From Lachnospiraceae bacterium (GTDB lineage: Bacteria > Bacillota > Clostridia > Lachnospirales > Lachnospiraceae), in contig NBBL01000010.1 of assembly GCA_002892395.1 (NCBI GenBank), forward strand, positions 9-64,008: a DNA stretch of 64,000 nt, read 5' to 3'. Below, one piece after another: positions 55,665 to 64,000 of this stretch (the first letter of the stretch is position 1; every line of letters starts with the position of its first letter). A program made the position numbers and the translations under genes. The notes under the pieces were generated by a model. The model was not told the DNA's origin. It searched no databases and was given only the letters and a program-made list of their open reading frames with translations.

Positions 55665-56192
55665 TCAGATCAGCTCCAGTAAAACCTCCATTGCCGCATC
55701 GCCCTTTCTGAGACCAATCTTAACAATACGGGTATAACCGCCGTTACGTCCCTCATATTTCGGACCGTACTCATCAAAAAGCTTTGCCACCAGATCCACC
55801 TTCTTGGCTGCCTTTTTCCTTTTCGCTTCCACTTCTGTCACGTCGTAGAGCTTTGCAAGCATCTGGCGTCTGGCCACCATTCTGGAGGGCTTATCCTTCT
55901 TGATTTCCTTCTGCACCTCTTCGTAGACAACGACTCTCTTTCCGTCGCGCTCTTCCCTGATCCGCTTGCCGTTGGCATCCTTCTTCGGAACCTTCGCGGT
56001 GACGGTGACCGTTTCAAAATTATCCTTCTCCCGCACTGCAAGGGCGATCAACGGCTCTACGAGTCTGCGAACTTCCTTCGCTCTCGCCTCCGTGGTGACA
56101 ATCTTGCCGTTGGCAATCAGTGCTGTCACCTGACTTCTGAGCATTGCCTGTCTCACATCGCTCTTACGTCCGAGCTTTCTATACATAGCCAT
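55665..56192 (-). CDS. rplQ: 50S ribosomal protein L17 (long form)
   Basis: A 175-residue L17, about 50 residues longer than the usual form. The core ([40 protein letters not shown]) is interrupted after ~80 residues by a Lys-rich insertion ([15 protein letters not shown] to KAAKKVD). This long form is typical of Lachnospiraceae. ATG 56192 follows GGAGG at eight bases. Last gene of the alpha operon. Confidence 0.97.
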   Translation of the reverse strand: MAMYRKLGRKSDVRQAMLRSQVTALIANGKIVTTEARAKEVRRLVEPLIALAVREKDNFETVTVTAKVPKKDANGKRIREERDGKRVVVYEEVQKEIKKDKPSRMVARRQMLAKLYDVTEVEAKRKKAAKKVDLVAKLFDEYGPKYEGRNGGYTRIVKIGLRKGDAAMEVLLELI

Positions 56193-56287
56193 ACGTACTT
56201 CCTCCGTTTTGGAGCGCGGCACGCGCATCTTCGGACTTATCGCGCCGCACATAGATAATGTGGCTCACATACATGAGCTGATTCTAA

Positions 56288-57253
56288 TTACAGGACCTCA
56301 TCGCCCTGCTTCAGCTGAAGATCCAATTCGTTCAGCTTCTCAAGAACCTCATCCAGGGATTTCTTCCCCAGGTTTCTGACCTTCATCATGTCCTCAGGGC
56401 TCTTATTGATGAGTTCCTCCACCGTATTGATTCCGGCGCGCTTAAGGCAGTTATACGAACGAACGGAAAGCTCCAGCTCATCGATGTTCATCTCCAGAAC
56501 CTTTTCCTTCTCGTCATTCTTTTTCTCTGACATCACTTCCACCTTGCCCGCGCTCTCGGAAAGGTCAATGAAGAGGCTCAGATGTTCGGACAGCACCTTT
56601 GCCGCAAGGCTCACCGCCTCATCCGGCGCCAGTGTCCCGTCAGTAAAGACATCCAGTGTAAGCTTATCGTAATCCGTCATCTGACCGACTCGGGTGTTTT
56701 CCACGTGCATGTTCACCCGCTCAACCGGCGTGTAGATCGAGTCCACGGCAATGACGCCGATCGGAAGATCCTCTGTGGCCTTGTTTTTGTCTGCGCTCAC
56801 ATATCCCCGGCCATTGGTGATTGTCAATTCCGCGGCAAATTTTGCACTGCCGCCGGAAATGGTTGCAATCACCTGATCCTTATTTAAAATCTCAATGTCG
56901 GAATCGCACTGAATATCCGCTGCTGTCACCACGCCCTCGCCCTCAAAATCAATGTATGCCGTCTTCGGCTCATTGGAAGCCGCCAGATTCCGAATGCACA
57001 GGCTTTTGATATTCATCACAATTTCGGTCACATCCTCTTTGACATGAGGAATGGAAGAAAACTCATGCAGAACACCGTCAATCTTCACCTGGCTCACTGC
57101 CGTACCGGGCAGAGACGACAGCATGATTCTTCTAAGCGAATTTCCGAGCGTCAGACCGTAGCCCCGCTCAAGCGGTTCACACACAAAGCGGCCAAACTTT
57201 TTGTCATCGGAGATCTCAACAATCTCAATGTTTGGTTTTTCAAAATCGAACAA
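56288..57253 (-). CDS. rpoA: RNA polymerase alpha subunit
   Basis: A 321-residue subunit: N-terminal assembly domain ([14 protein letters not shown]) and C-terminal alpha-CTD ([28 protein letters not shown]). The start is TTG at 57253, placed by AAGGAGG eight bases upstream and by the family N-terminus [13 protein letters not shown]; readings starting further upstream would put that box inside the gene. Confidence 0.96.
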   Translation of the reverse strand: MFDFEKPNIEIVEISDDKKFGRFVCEPLERGYGLTLGNSLRRIMLSSLPGTAVSQVKIDGVLHEFSSIPHVKEDVTEIVMNIKSLCIRNLAASNEPKTAYIDFEGEGVVTAADIQCDSDIEILNKDQVIATISGGSAKFAAELTITNGRGYVSADKNKATEDLPIGVIAVDSIYTPVERVNMHVENTRVGQMTDYDKLTLDVFTDGTLAPDEAVSLAAKVLSEHLSLFIDLSESAGKVEVMSEKKNDEKEKVLEMNIDELELSVRSYNCLKRAGINTVEELINKSPEDMMKVRNLGKKSLDEVLEKLNELDLQLKQGDEVL

Positions 57254-57313
57254 GAATGATACCTCCTTCATGTTGGCCAAACAAACAGCTTAAACTTCGG
57301 GTCACGGCAGACA

Positions 57314-57907
57314 TTACTTGGAGTACAACTCAACGATCTGCAGTTCGTCTACCGGTACATCAATCTCTTCGCGAGACGGAAGCGCCTTGACGGAGCCCTT
57401 CAGATTTTCTTTGTCGGACTCCAGCCACGCAGGAACAATACGGCCGGTTGTCATTTCCAGCACTTCCTTGTATCTCTCGGAGGTCTTTGCTCTCTCCTTG
57501 ATTTCAATGGTGTCGCCCGCCTTGATCAGATAGGAAGGAATGTTCACAATCTTTCCGTTGACCAGAACGTGTCTGTGTCCCACAATCTGACGCGCTTCCT
57601 TTCTCGTTCTCGCAAATCCAAGGCGGAAGATCACGTTGTCCAGTCTGGACTCCAGCATAACCATCAGGTTCTCACCCACCTGACCCTTCATCCTGGATGC
57701 CTTCTCAAAATAGTTGCGGAACGGCTTCTCCAGCACGCCATAGATAAACTTGGCCTTCTGCTTCTCTCTCAGCTGACTGCCGTATTCGCTCATCTTGCGG
57801 TTGGTTCTTTTCAATTCTCTGTTGGACTTCTTATCGATGCCGAGGAATCCAGGCTCAAGTCCGAGGGATCTGCATCTTTTAAGAACAGGAACTCTGTTAA
57901 CTGCCAC
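57314..57907 (-). CDS. rpsD: 30S ribosomal protein S4
   Basis: A 197-residue primary rRNA-binding protein with the S4 domain ([36 protein letters not shown]). Only one cysteine is left of the zinc-binding set at the N-terminus, so this is the zinc-independent form. In the alpha operon between rpsK and rpoA. Confidence 0.97.
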   Translation of the reverse strand: MAVNRVPVLKRCRSLGLEPGFLGIDKKSNRELKRTNRKMSEYGSQLREKQKAKFIYGVLEKPFRNYFEKASRMKGQVGENLMVMLESRLDNVIFRLGFARTRKEARQIVGHRHVLVNGKIVNIPSYLIKAGDTIEIKERAKTSERYKEVLEMTTGRIVPAWLESDKENLKGSVKALPSREEIDVPVDELQIVELYSK

Positions 57908-57924
57908 TGTATTCTACCTCCTGA

Positions 57925-58332
57925 TTATACTCTTCTACGCTTTGGCGGACGGCAGCCGTTATGCGGCACCGGGGTCACGTCTTTGATGCTGGTTACTTCA
58001 ATTCCGCAGGCTGCAAGCGCGCGAATTGCGGCCTCACGGCCGGAACCCGGACCCTTAACCATGACGTCGACATATTTTAATCCATGGATGATAGCTGCTT
58101 TTGCGGCAGTTTCTGCAGCCATAGAAGCTGCATACGGAGTAGATTTCTTTGAACCTCTGAATCCCAGTCCACCCGCACTTGCCCAGGACAACGCATTGCC
58201 CTGAAGATCAGTCAAGGTAACAATGGTATTGTTAAACGAAGACTGAATGTGCGCCTGGCCGCGTTCAACGTTTTTCTTAACGCGCTTTTTAGCCGTGGCT
58301 TTTTTCGCGTTTGACATTTGCTGCTTTGCCAT
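57925..58332 (-). CDS. rpsK: 30S ribosomal protein S11
   Basis: A 135-residue protein with [16 protein letters not shown] and [13 protein letters not shown], and the C-terminal [19 protein letters not shown] basic 20-residue N-terminal extension is present. Part of the 30S platform. Confidence 0.97.
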   Translation of the reverse strand: MAKQQMSNAKKATAKKRVKKNVERGQAHIQSSFNNTIVTLTDLQGNALSWASAGGLGFRGSKKSTPYAASMAAETAAKAAIIHGLKYVDVMVKGPGSGREAAIRALAACGIEVTSIKDVTPVPHNGCRPPKRRRV

Positions 58333-58424
58333 TAAACTAACCTACTTTCTCGTTTACTTTGAAATGAATCCTTCGTTCCTGTTATTAAAACATACAACGT
58401 GATTCGATTCTGCGGTTACAAATA

Positions 58425-58793
58425 TTACTTCTTCTTGTTTGCAACGGTCTTTCTCGGGCCTTTGCAGGTTCTTGCATTTGTCTTGGTCTTCTGACCACGG
58501 CAAGGCAAGCTCTTGCGATGACGAATTCCGCGGTAGCATCCGATCTCTGTGAGCCGCTTAATATCCATGGCGACCTGTCTTCTGAGATCACCCTCCACGA
58601 CCTGAGTCTCGGCAATTACTTCGGCAATGTTCTTTACTTCGTCATCCGTGAGATCCTTCACTCTGGTGTTGGGATCCACTCCGGCCTGAGACAGAATTCT
58701 GCCAGAGCTCGGCAAACCAATCCCATAGATATAGGTAAGACCGACCTCTACACGCTTCTCTCTCGGTAAATCAACGCCTGAAATACGAGCCAT
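58425..58793 (-). CDS. rpsM: 30S ribosomal protein S13
   Basis: A 122-residue protein with [20 protein letters not shown] and the C-terminal [19 protein letters not shown] tail that contacts tRNA. The 92 bases to rpsK hold no other gene. Confidence 0.97.
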   Translation of the reverse strand: MARISGVDLPREKRVEVGLTYIYGIGLPSSGRILSQAGVDPNTRVKDLTDDEVKNIAEVIAETQVVEGDLRRQVAMDIKRLTEIGCYRGIRHRKSLPCRGQKTKTNARTCKGPRKTVANKKK

Positions 58794-58829
58794 GTACTGC
58801 TTTCCTCCTTGTAGATTTCTGCTTGTGCC

Positions 58830-58943
58830 TTAGCCCTGTCTCTGCTTGTGCTTCGGGTTTTCACAGATGATTCGGATCGAACCTTTTCTCTTGATCACCT
58901 TGCACTTTTCGCACATGGGCTTGACTGAAGATCTGACTTTCAT
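58830..58943 (-). CDS. rpmJ: 50S ribosomal protein L36
   Basis: A 37-residue protein [14 protein letters not shown]...[11 protein letters not shown] with the C-x2-C...C-x4-H zinc set, i.e. the zinc-binding form. The ATG at 58943 is preceded by GGAG; longer readings are not family-like. Confidence 0.96.
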   Translation of the reverse strand: MKVRSSVKPMCEKCKVIKRKGSIRIICENPKHKQRQG

Positions 58944-59038
58944 TGTGTGGTACTCCTTTCGACTGCCAATAAAGTCACCAAAACAGTATATCACCTGCAT
59001 AAACCACATGCAAGCCATTATTTTGATGCGCCGGCAGA

Positions 59039-59257
59039 TTATTTATTTCTCCAGGTGATTCTGCCCTTGTTCAAGTCATACGGAGACAACTCGACGGTCA
59101 CCCTGTCACCCGGAAGGATACGGATGTAGTTCATGCGAAGCTTTCCGCTGATATGAGCAAGAATTTGATGTCCGTTCTCCAGTTCCACCTCAAACATCGC
59201 ATTCGGCAGTTTTTCAATGACTTTTCCTTCTAGCTGAATTACATCGGTTTTTGACAT
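59039..59257 (-). CDS. infA: Translation initiation factor IF-1
   Basis: A 72-residue OB-fold protein ([40 protein letters not shown]). Located between map and rpmJ, the usual clostridial order. Confidence 0.97.
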   Translation of the reverse strand: MSKTDVIQLEGKVIEKLPNAMFEVELENGHQILAHISGKLRMNYIRILPGDRVTVELSPYDLNKGRITWRNK

Positions 59258-59275
59258 TCTGAATCCTTTCGATCC

Positions 59276-60046
59276 TTAGCTCTCGCCTTGGGACGATCTG
59301 AGCGACAGGATCTCAGCCTCCCCCTCGGTGATCAATATGGTGTTTTCATAGTGCGCTGCCAGACTGCCGTCTCCGGTCGTGACGGTCCAACCGTCATCCC
59401 CCCAGCAGACTTCATAGCCGCCCAGCGTAATCATGGGCTCCAGTGCCAGCGTCATGCCCGGCTGCAGGCGGATTCCCTTCATTCGCATCCGGAAGTTCGG
59501 AACCTCCGGGTCCTCATGCATCTCCGTACCGATCCCATGCCCGACCAGATCTCTCACTACGCCGTACCCACGGCTCTCAGCATAGCTTCCGATGGCCGCG
59601 CAGATATCATTCAGATGATTGCCGGCCCTCGCATGCTTCACACCCTCAAAAAACGACTCCCGGGTCACATCGATCAGCTTCCGGGCTTCCTCGGAGATCT
59701 CTCCCACTGCCCAGGTTCGCGCCGCATCGCTCTGCCAGCCCTTCCAAATCACGCCGGTATCCAGACTTACGATATCTCCCTCGCGAAGAATCCGCTTTTT
59801 TGACGGAATCCCATGTACAACCTCGTCATTGATTGAGACGCACACACTGGCGGGAAAGTCGTTGTAACCAAGAAAAGAGGGAATGCAATCATACCCCCGA
59901 ATCAACCGTTCGCAAATTCGATCAATTTCAAACGTTGTGATGCCGGGCTCCACCACCTTTTGCAACTCCTCATGTACCTTGGCAAGGATTTGCCCGGCCT
60001 CCCGCATCAGCTGTATCTCATGCTCCGATTTTACTGTTACCGCCAT
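59276..60046 (-). CDS. map: Methionine aminopeptidase type I
   Basis: A 256-residue metallopeptidase removing initiator methionine. Metal ligands are in VSLDTGVIWKGWQSDAART (two Asp), GHGIGTEMHEDPEV (His) and the C-terminal EPMITLG and TEGEAEIL glutamates. ATG follows AGGAG. Confidence 0.96.
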   Translation of the reverse strand: MAVTVKSEHEIQLMREAGQILAKVHEELQKVVEPGITTFEIDRICERLIRGYDCIPSFLGYNDFPASVCVSINDEVVHGIPSKKRILREGDIVSLDTGVIWKGWQSDAARTWAVGEISEEARKLIDVTRESFFEGVKHARAGNHLNDICAAIGSYAESRGYGVVRDLVGHGIGTEMHEDPEVPNFRMRMKGIRLQPGMTLALEPMITLGGYEVCWGDDGWTVTTGDGSLAAHYENTILITEGEAEILSLRSSQGES

Positions 60047-60061
60047 TTTTTCACTCCTGAC

Positions 60062-60700
60062 TCAGAGAATCTCCCTGATTTCGGCAAAGACCTGATCCAT
60101 GTTTTTTGTTCCGTCCACCTCATGCAGCACGCCTGCTGCCCGATAGTATGCGATCAGCGGATAGGTGTGAGCGTGATACACCTCCAGCCGCGTCTTGACC
60201 GTCTCCGGTTTGTCGTCGTCCCGCAGCACCAGTTCATGTCCGCAGTGGTCGCAGATGTTTTCCAGCCGGGGCGGATGAAAACAGGTGTGATAGGTCGCCC
60301 CGCAGTGTAAGCAGGCTCTGCGTCCGCCCATTCTCAGCACAATATCCTCATCCGGGACTTCAATATCAATGGCGGCGTCAATCGCCTCGCCCGTCCTGGA
60401 AAGCGCCTCGGTCAGACTCTCCGCCTGCGGGATGGTGCGCGGAAAGCCGTCCAGAACATAACCGTCCTTGCAGTCGGCCTCATGAATGCGATCCATCAGC
60501 ATTCCCACCGTGATCTCGTCCGGAACCAGCGCTCCCTGATCCATAAAGGCCTTTGCCTGTTGTCCCAGTTCTGTGCCGGCTTTGATGTTCGACCGGAAAA
60601 TATCACCGGTGGAAATGTGAGGAATCCCGCAGGCTTCAGCAATTCGCTTTGCCTGCGTCCCTTTACCCGCGCCCGGTGCGCCCAGCATTACAATCTTCAT
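60062..60700 (-). CDS. adk: Adenylate kinase (zinc LID form)
   Basis: A 212-residue enzyme interconverting ATP+AMP and 2 ADP. P-loop GAPGAGKGTQ at residues 7-16, STGDIFR, and a LID with four cysteines (CLHCGATYH...CDHCG) that binds zinc. ATG 60700 follows GGGAGG; the upstream reading is longer but not family-like. Confidence 0.96.
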   Translation of the reverse strand: MKIVMLGAPGAGKGTQAKRIAEACGIPHISTGDIFRSNIKAGTELGQQAKAFMDQGALVPDEITVGMLMDRIHEADCKDGYVLDGFPRTIPQAESLTEALSRTGEAIDAAIDIEVPDEDIVLRMGGRRACLHCGATYHTCFHPPRLENICDHCGHELVLRDDDKPETVKTRLEVYHAHTYPLIAYYRAAGVLHEVDGTKNMDQVFAEIREIL

Positions 60701-60775
60701 GGCATCCTCCCGTCTGATCGGAAGGCGATCCCGCATGACATCTCACGCCGGATCCGCCTTCTTTTCTTTCTTTTT

Positions 60776-62107
60776 TCAGTCAACCAGAAATCCCTTGTAA
60801 TTTCTCACCAGCATGCTCGACTCAACCGATTTGATCGTCTCCAAAATCACGCCGACGATGATGATCAGCGAATTTCCCGTAAAGGAGAGGCTGCTGATGC
60901 TGAACAATCCGGAAATCACCACCGGAACCACCGCAACGATGGTAAGACCGGTAGCCCCGAGGAAAATGACATAGCTCAAAAGCTTTGAAAGATAGTCACT
61001 GGTCGGGCGTCCCGGGCGAATTCCGGGAATAAAGCCGCCCGATTTTTTCATATTGTTTGCCACCTCCAGCGGATTAAAGGTAATCGAAGTGTAGAAGTAA
61101 GCAAACAACACAATCAGGACAATGTAGATCACCAAGCCGATGGAATACACCGGGCGATCCGCCTTCAGCCAGTTTGAAGAATTCAGCATAGCCAGCAGCT
61201 TTCCCGGAACCGACATATAATCCACCGTAAAAAACTGGGCGATCACAATCGGGAAGGACATCAGAGAGCTGGCAAAAATAACCGGAATGACGCCGGCGGT
61301 GTTGACCTTGAGCGGAATTTCCGCCGACTGTGTGCCTCCCATCATCCGGCGTCCCTGCATTTTCGCAGTGTACTGCACCGGAATATGGCGCTCAGCATCA
61401 CAGAGCAATACCACAAACACCACCATGAGCAGGATAGCTGCAAGGATGATAATCCCTGCAACCACCGCATTCGCCACCGACTTGCTGTTCACAATGAAGC
61501 GCTCCCAGAGCGTTCCCAGATCCGACGGAAGGGAGGAAATGATATTGATCAGAAGAACAATGGAAATTCCGTTCCCAACGCCCTTTTCCGTAATTCTCTC
61601 CCCGACCCACATCAGAAACGCACTACCGGCCGTCATCGCAGCAATCGACACGATTACGCTTTTCGGTCCAAAATGATACAGCAGACCCTGGGCGCCAAAG
61701 CCCACAGCCATGGCAATGGATTCGATGAGTGCCAAAGCAACCGTAAGGTACCGCGTGTAGCTCAGCATCTTTTTTCTTCCGTCCTCGCCTTCCCGCTGGA
61801 GCTCCTCCAGCTTCGGAATGGCGATGGTCATCAGCTCCATGATAATGGAGGAGGTGATGTACGGTGTAATACTGAGTGCCAGCACGCTCATCTGCTCAAA
61901 GGAACCGCCCGTAATCGCGTTAAAAAATCCGAACGCGTTTCCGGTCGCCTGACGCTGCTGCTCAAAAAAGTTCTTAAGATACTCCGTGTCAACGCCGGGG
62001 ATTGGCAAGTTGCTTCCAAAGCGGATCACAACCAACATCATAAACGTGTATAGCAGACGATTACGAATGTCCTGAATCTTCAATGCGTTCTGGAGATTCT
62101 TCAGCAT
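60776..62107 (-). CDS. secY: Protein translocase subunit SecY
   Basis: A 443-residue ten-helix channel protein. Landmarks include FGSNLPIPGVD near the N-terminus, GEDGRKKMLSYTRYLTVAL and VNTAGVIPVIFASSLMSFP. It starts two bases after rplO. SecA and SecDF-YajC are also encoded in the window. Confidence 0.97.
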   Translation of the reverse strand: MLKNLQNALKIQDIRNRLLYTFMMLVVIRFGSNLPIPGVDTEYLKNFFEQQRQATGNAFGFFNAITGGSFEQMSVLALSITPYITSSIIMELMTIAIPKLEELQREGEDGRKKMLSYTRYLTVALALIESIAMAVGFGAQGLLYHFGPKSVIVSIAAMTAGSAFLMWVGERITEKGVGNGISIVLLINIISSLPSDLGTLWERFIVNSKSVANAVVAGIIILAAILLMVVFVVLLCDAERHIPVQYTAKMQGRRMMGGTQSAEIPLKVNTAGVIPVIFASSLMSFPIVIAQFFTVDYMSVPGKLLAMLNSSNWLKADRPVYSIGLVIYIVLIVLFAYFYTSITFNPLEVANNMKKSGGFIPGIRPGRPTSDYLSKLLSYVIFLGATGLTIVAVVPVVISGLFSISSLSFTGNSLIIIVGVILETIKSVESSMLVRNYKGFLVD

Positions 62108-62109
62108 GG

Positions 62110-62550
62110 TCAGATCACCTCGCAGGTACCGCCTACCGCCTCAATCTTAGCCTTTGCACTCTCGCTGAATGCGCTCACCTTGACCGTGAGCTTTTTTGTG
62201 AGCTCCCCATTTCCGAGGATCTTGATTCCATCGCGCGCGTTCGCGACCAAACCGGCCTGTTTCAAGGTCTCTGCGTTCACTTCGCTTCCCGCCTCAAATG
62301 TCTCCAGAAGATTTACATTGATTGCCACAATATCCTTCGTGTTGCGATTGGTAAATCCTCTCTTGGGAAGACGTCTGTACAGCGGCATCTGTCCGCCTTC
62401 AAACCCCAGTCTGGGAGCGCCGGAACGTGCCTTCTGACCCTTATGTCCCTTACCGGCAGTCTTTCCGTTGCCGGATCCATGTCCGCGTCCGCGTCTGAAG
62501 TTGTCAGAATGCACGGAACCGCTGGCCGGCTTCAAATTAGATAAATCCAT
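62110..62550 (-). CDS. rplO: 50S ribosomal protein L15
   Basis: A 146-residue protein with [20 protein letters not shown] and [18 protein letters not shown]. The ATG at 62550 follows GGAGG; an upstream in-frame start is not preceded by one. Confidence 0.97.
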   Translation of the reverse strand: MDLSNLKPASGSVHSDNFRRGRGHGSGNGKTAGKGHKGQKARSGAPRLGFEGGQMPLYRRLPKRGFTNRNTKDIVAINVNLLETFEAGSEVNAETLKQAGLVANARDGIKILGNGELTKKLTVKVSAFSESAKAKIEAVGGTCEVI

Positions 62551-62576
62551 GACTGCACCTCCAATCATCTTCTGCT

Positions 62577-62765
62577 TTATTCTTCGATTTCTTCGACTTT
62601 AACCAGATGTCTGACGTGCCAGACCATGCCGCGAACTGCGGCGTTATCCGGCATCGTAACCGTCTTATGCATCTTCTTCAGGCCAAGCGCGATCACCGTT
62701 GCCTTCTGCTTCGGAACGGCACCGATCGGGGACTTGACCAGAGTGATATTCAGCTTCTTAGCCAT
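62577..62765 (-). CDS. rpmD: 50S ribosomal protein L30
   Basis: A 62-residue protein ([34 protein letters not shown]). The ATG at 62765 follows GGGAGG; the frame extends upstream into rpsE without meaning. Confidence 0.96.
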   Translation of the reverse strand: MAKKLNITLVKSPIGAVPKQKATVIALGLKKMHKTVTMPDNAAVRGMVWHVRHLVKVEEIEE

Positions 62766-62781
62766 TTTATTGTCCTCCCTC

Positions 62782-63297
62782 TCAGCCAATGATATCTTCC
62801 ACGGACTTGCCGCGTCTCTTTGCGATTTCCTCCGGCGTGCGGATTGCAGTGAGCCCCTCCAGTGTGGCAAGAACCACATTGGTCTTGTTGTTGGACCCCA
62901 GGGACTTGGTTCGAATGTTCTGAATTCCTGCCAATTCCACCACGGCGCGAACCGAACCGCCTGCAATAATACCGGTTCCTTCCGGCGCCCGCTTCATCAG
63001 CACAACTGCGCTGCCGAATCTTCCGGTGTAATCATGCGGAATGCTCTTATTTTCATCAATTGAGATGCTGACCACATTCTTGACCGCCGCTTCTTTTCCC
63101 TTGCGGATTGCCTCGGGAACCTCACCGGCCTTTCCGGTGCCGACTCCGACTCTTCCCTTGCCGTCGCCGACCACCACCAGAGCGGAGAAGCGCATGGTAC
63201 GACCGCCCTTGACGGTCTTGCTGACGCGCTTGATGGCCACTACTTTGTCGTTGAACTCAGAATTTTTCTGATCGTTTCTTTCGCGATTCATTGCCAT
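62782..63297 (-). CDS. rpsE: 30S ribosomal protein S5
   Basis: A 171-residue protein with [37 protein letters not shown] and [22 protein letters not shown] at 63297 has GGGGG at about 11 bases; MNRERN four bases on is an alternative start (63291). Confidence 0.97.
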   Translation of the reverse strand: MAMNRERNDQKNSEFNDKVVAIKRVSKTVKGGRTMRFSALVVVGDGKGRVGVGTGKAGEVPEAIRKGKEAAVKNVVSISIDENKSIPHDYTGRFGSAVVLMKRAPEGTGIIAGGSVRAVVELAGIQNIRTKSLGSNNKTNVVLATLEGLTAIRTPEEIAKRRGKSVEDIIG

Positions 63298-63315
63298 TTG
63301 TCTATATTCCCCCTC

Positions 63316-63684
63316 TTAGAATTGCAGGCCGGCTTCTCGTGCAGCATCTGCAAGCGCCCGGATCTTTCCCGTATAGAGGAATCCACCTCTGTCAAATACA
63401 ACTTCCTTAATTCCCTTTTCTACAGCCCTCTTTGCAATGAGTGTGCCGACATAAACGGCAGCATCCACAGTATCTGTGTGCTCAAGTGCGCTCCCGGCTT
63501 CCTTCTCAACAGTAGAAGCCGCGACCAAAGTCCTTCCGACCGTGTCGTCAATAATCTGAGCGTACATATGGCTGTTGCTTCTGAAAACTGCCAGGCGCGG
63601 TCTCGCGGAGGTTCCGCTGAGAGATTTGCGCATTCTCCAGTGCTTCTGGGTGCGGACAGCCTTTCTGGATTCTTTGCTTACCAT
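63316..63684 (-). CDS. rplR: 50S ribosomal protein L18
   Basis: A 122-residue 5S rRNA-binding protein ([47 protein letters not shown] end). In normal spc-operon order between rplF and rpsE. Confidence 0.97.
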   Translation of the reverse strand: MVSKESRKAVRTQKHWRMRKSLSGTSARPRLAVFRSNSHMYAQIIDDTVGRTLVAASTVEKEAGSALEHTDTVDAAVYVGTLIAKRAVEKGIKEVVFDRGGFLYTGKIRALADAAREAGLQF

Positions 63685-63701
63685 GTTTGATACCCTCCTA
63701 A

Positions 63702-64000
63702 TTATTTCTTACCGGTCTTTCCGACCTTCCGTCTGATGGTCTCCGTCTTATACTTGATTCCCTTGCCCTTATACGGCTCCGGGAGTCTCTTCTCGCGGAT
63801 CACTGCAGCGTACTGCCCCACCTTCTCTTTATCAATTCCCTGAACCTTGATGATATTCTGACCTTCCAGAACTGTGGTGACGCCGTCCGGGTCCTCCATC
63901 TCCACCGGATGGGAATATCCAAGGGACAGAACCAGTTTCGAACCCTGCTTTGCAGCTCTGTAGCCAACGCCGTTGACCTCCAGAACCTTCTCATATCCTT
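63702..64000 (-). CDS. rplF: 50S ribosomal protein L6, C-terminal part
   Basis: The last ~98 codons of L6, cut by the window edge: [38 protein letters not shown] and the C-terminal [20 protein letters not shown]. The frame is open to the edge. Confidence 0.95.
   Translation of the reverse strand, partial: GYEKVLEVNGVGYRAAKQGSKLVLSLGYSHPVEMEDPDGVTTVLEGQNIIKVQGIDKEKVGQYAAVIREKRLPEPYKGKGIKYKTETIRRKVGKTGKK

Overview
The window is a gene-dense, GC-rich (by eye well above 50%) piece of a bacterial chromosome from the Clostridia, most likely Lachnospiraceae. Pointers are the long L17 protein with a lysine-rich insertion, a type III glutamine synthetase, an ACT-domain/homoserine dehydrogenase pair, OmpR-type two-component systems next to ABC-2 exporters, LCP and cell-wall-binding-repeat proteins, and Gram-positive-style promoters and ribosome binding sites. 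Nearly all genes lie on the minus strand and are read from right to left. Only hpf, a tetR-like regulator, a small membrane protein and a small cell-wall-binding protein lie on the plus strand. I see no phage, insertion sequence, CRISPR array or plasmid gene.

Layout from left to right. (1) 1-564: the first bases of a 16S rRNA gene and two tRNA-Ser genes (GGA, TGA), each with a good sigma-A-type promoter upstream. (2) 633-6775: an operon read ACT protein-hom-tsaE-tsaB-rimI-rnz-tsaD-ispD, combining homoserine synthesis, the t6A tRNA modification machinery, tRNA 3' processing and isoprenoid synthesis. (3) 6879-15514: prfB, secA, divergent hpf, glnA (GSIII) and thrC. (4) 15655-18960: a three-gene set like the Bacillus subtilis ydjI-ydjG-ydjH membrane-stress genes. 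(5) 18997-29236: one long run murA-metK-HK-RR-RR-HK-large membrane protein-ABC ATPase-ABC permease. (6) 29367-32511: an exported protein of unknown function divergent from a TetR-family regulator. (7) 32813-38491: yajC-tgt-secDF, then a CorC-type CBS protein and a divergent lspA. (8) 38560-42599: a small membrane protein, htrA and an LCP ligase. (9) 42617-53605: a surface-polysaccharide locus with an initiating sugar-phosphate transferase, three glycosyltransferases, an isopropanol-dehydrogenase-like ADH, a sugar C-methyltransferase-like enzyme, an NAD-dependent epimerase and a thiamine-diphosphate enzyme. (10) 53845-55520: two convergent cell-wall-binding-repeat proteins. (11) 55665-64000: the end of the S10/spc/alpha ribosomal protein cluster (rplF partial to rplQ).

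The accessory interest is concentrated in the polysaccharide locus. Its enzyme set (AHAS-like ThDP enzyme, SDR epimerase, zinc-binding C-methyltransferase, NADP-type secondary-alcohol dehydrogenase) suggests synthesis of a branched or otherwise unusual sugar for a wall-linked glycan, but no nucleotide-sugar activating enzymes, flippase or polymerase are present. Other points worth a look are a large exported-type protein whose signal peptide seems to be missing next to a doubled two-component system, a fossil of the RF2 programmed frameshift site, a structured secDF leader, and two GC-rich degenerate repeat patches at gene 3' ends.
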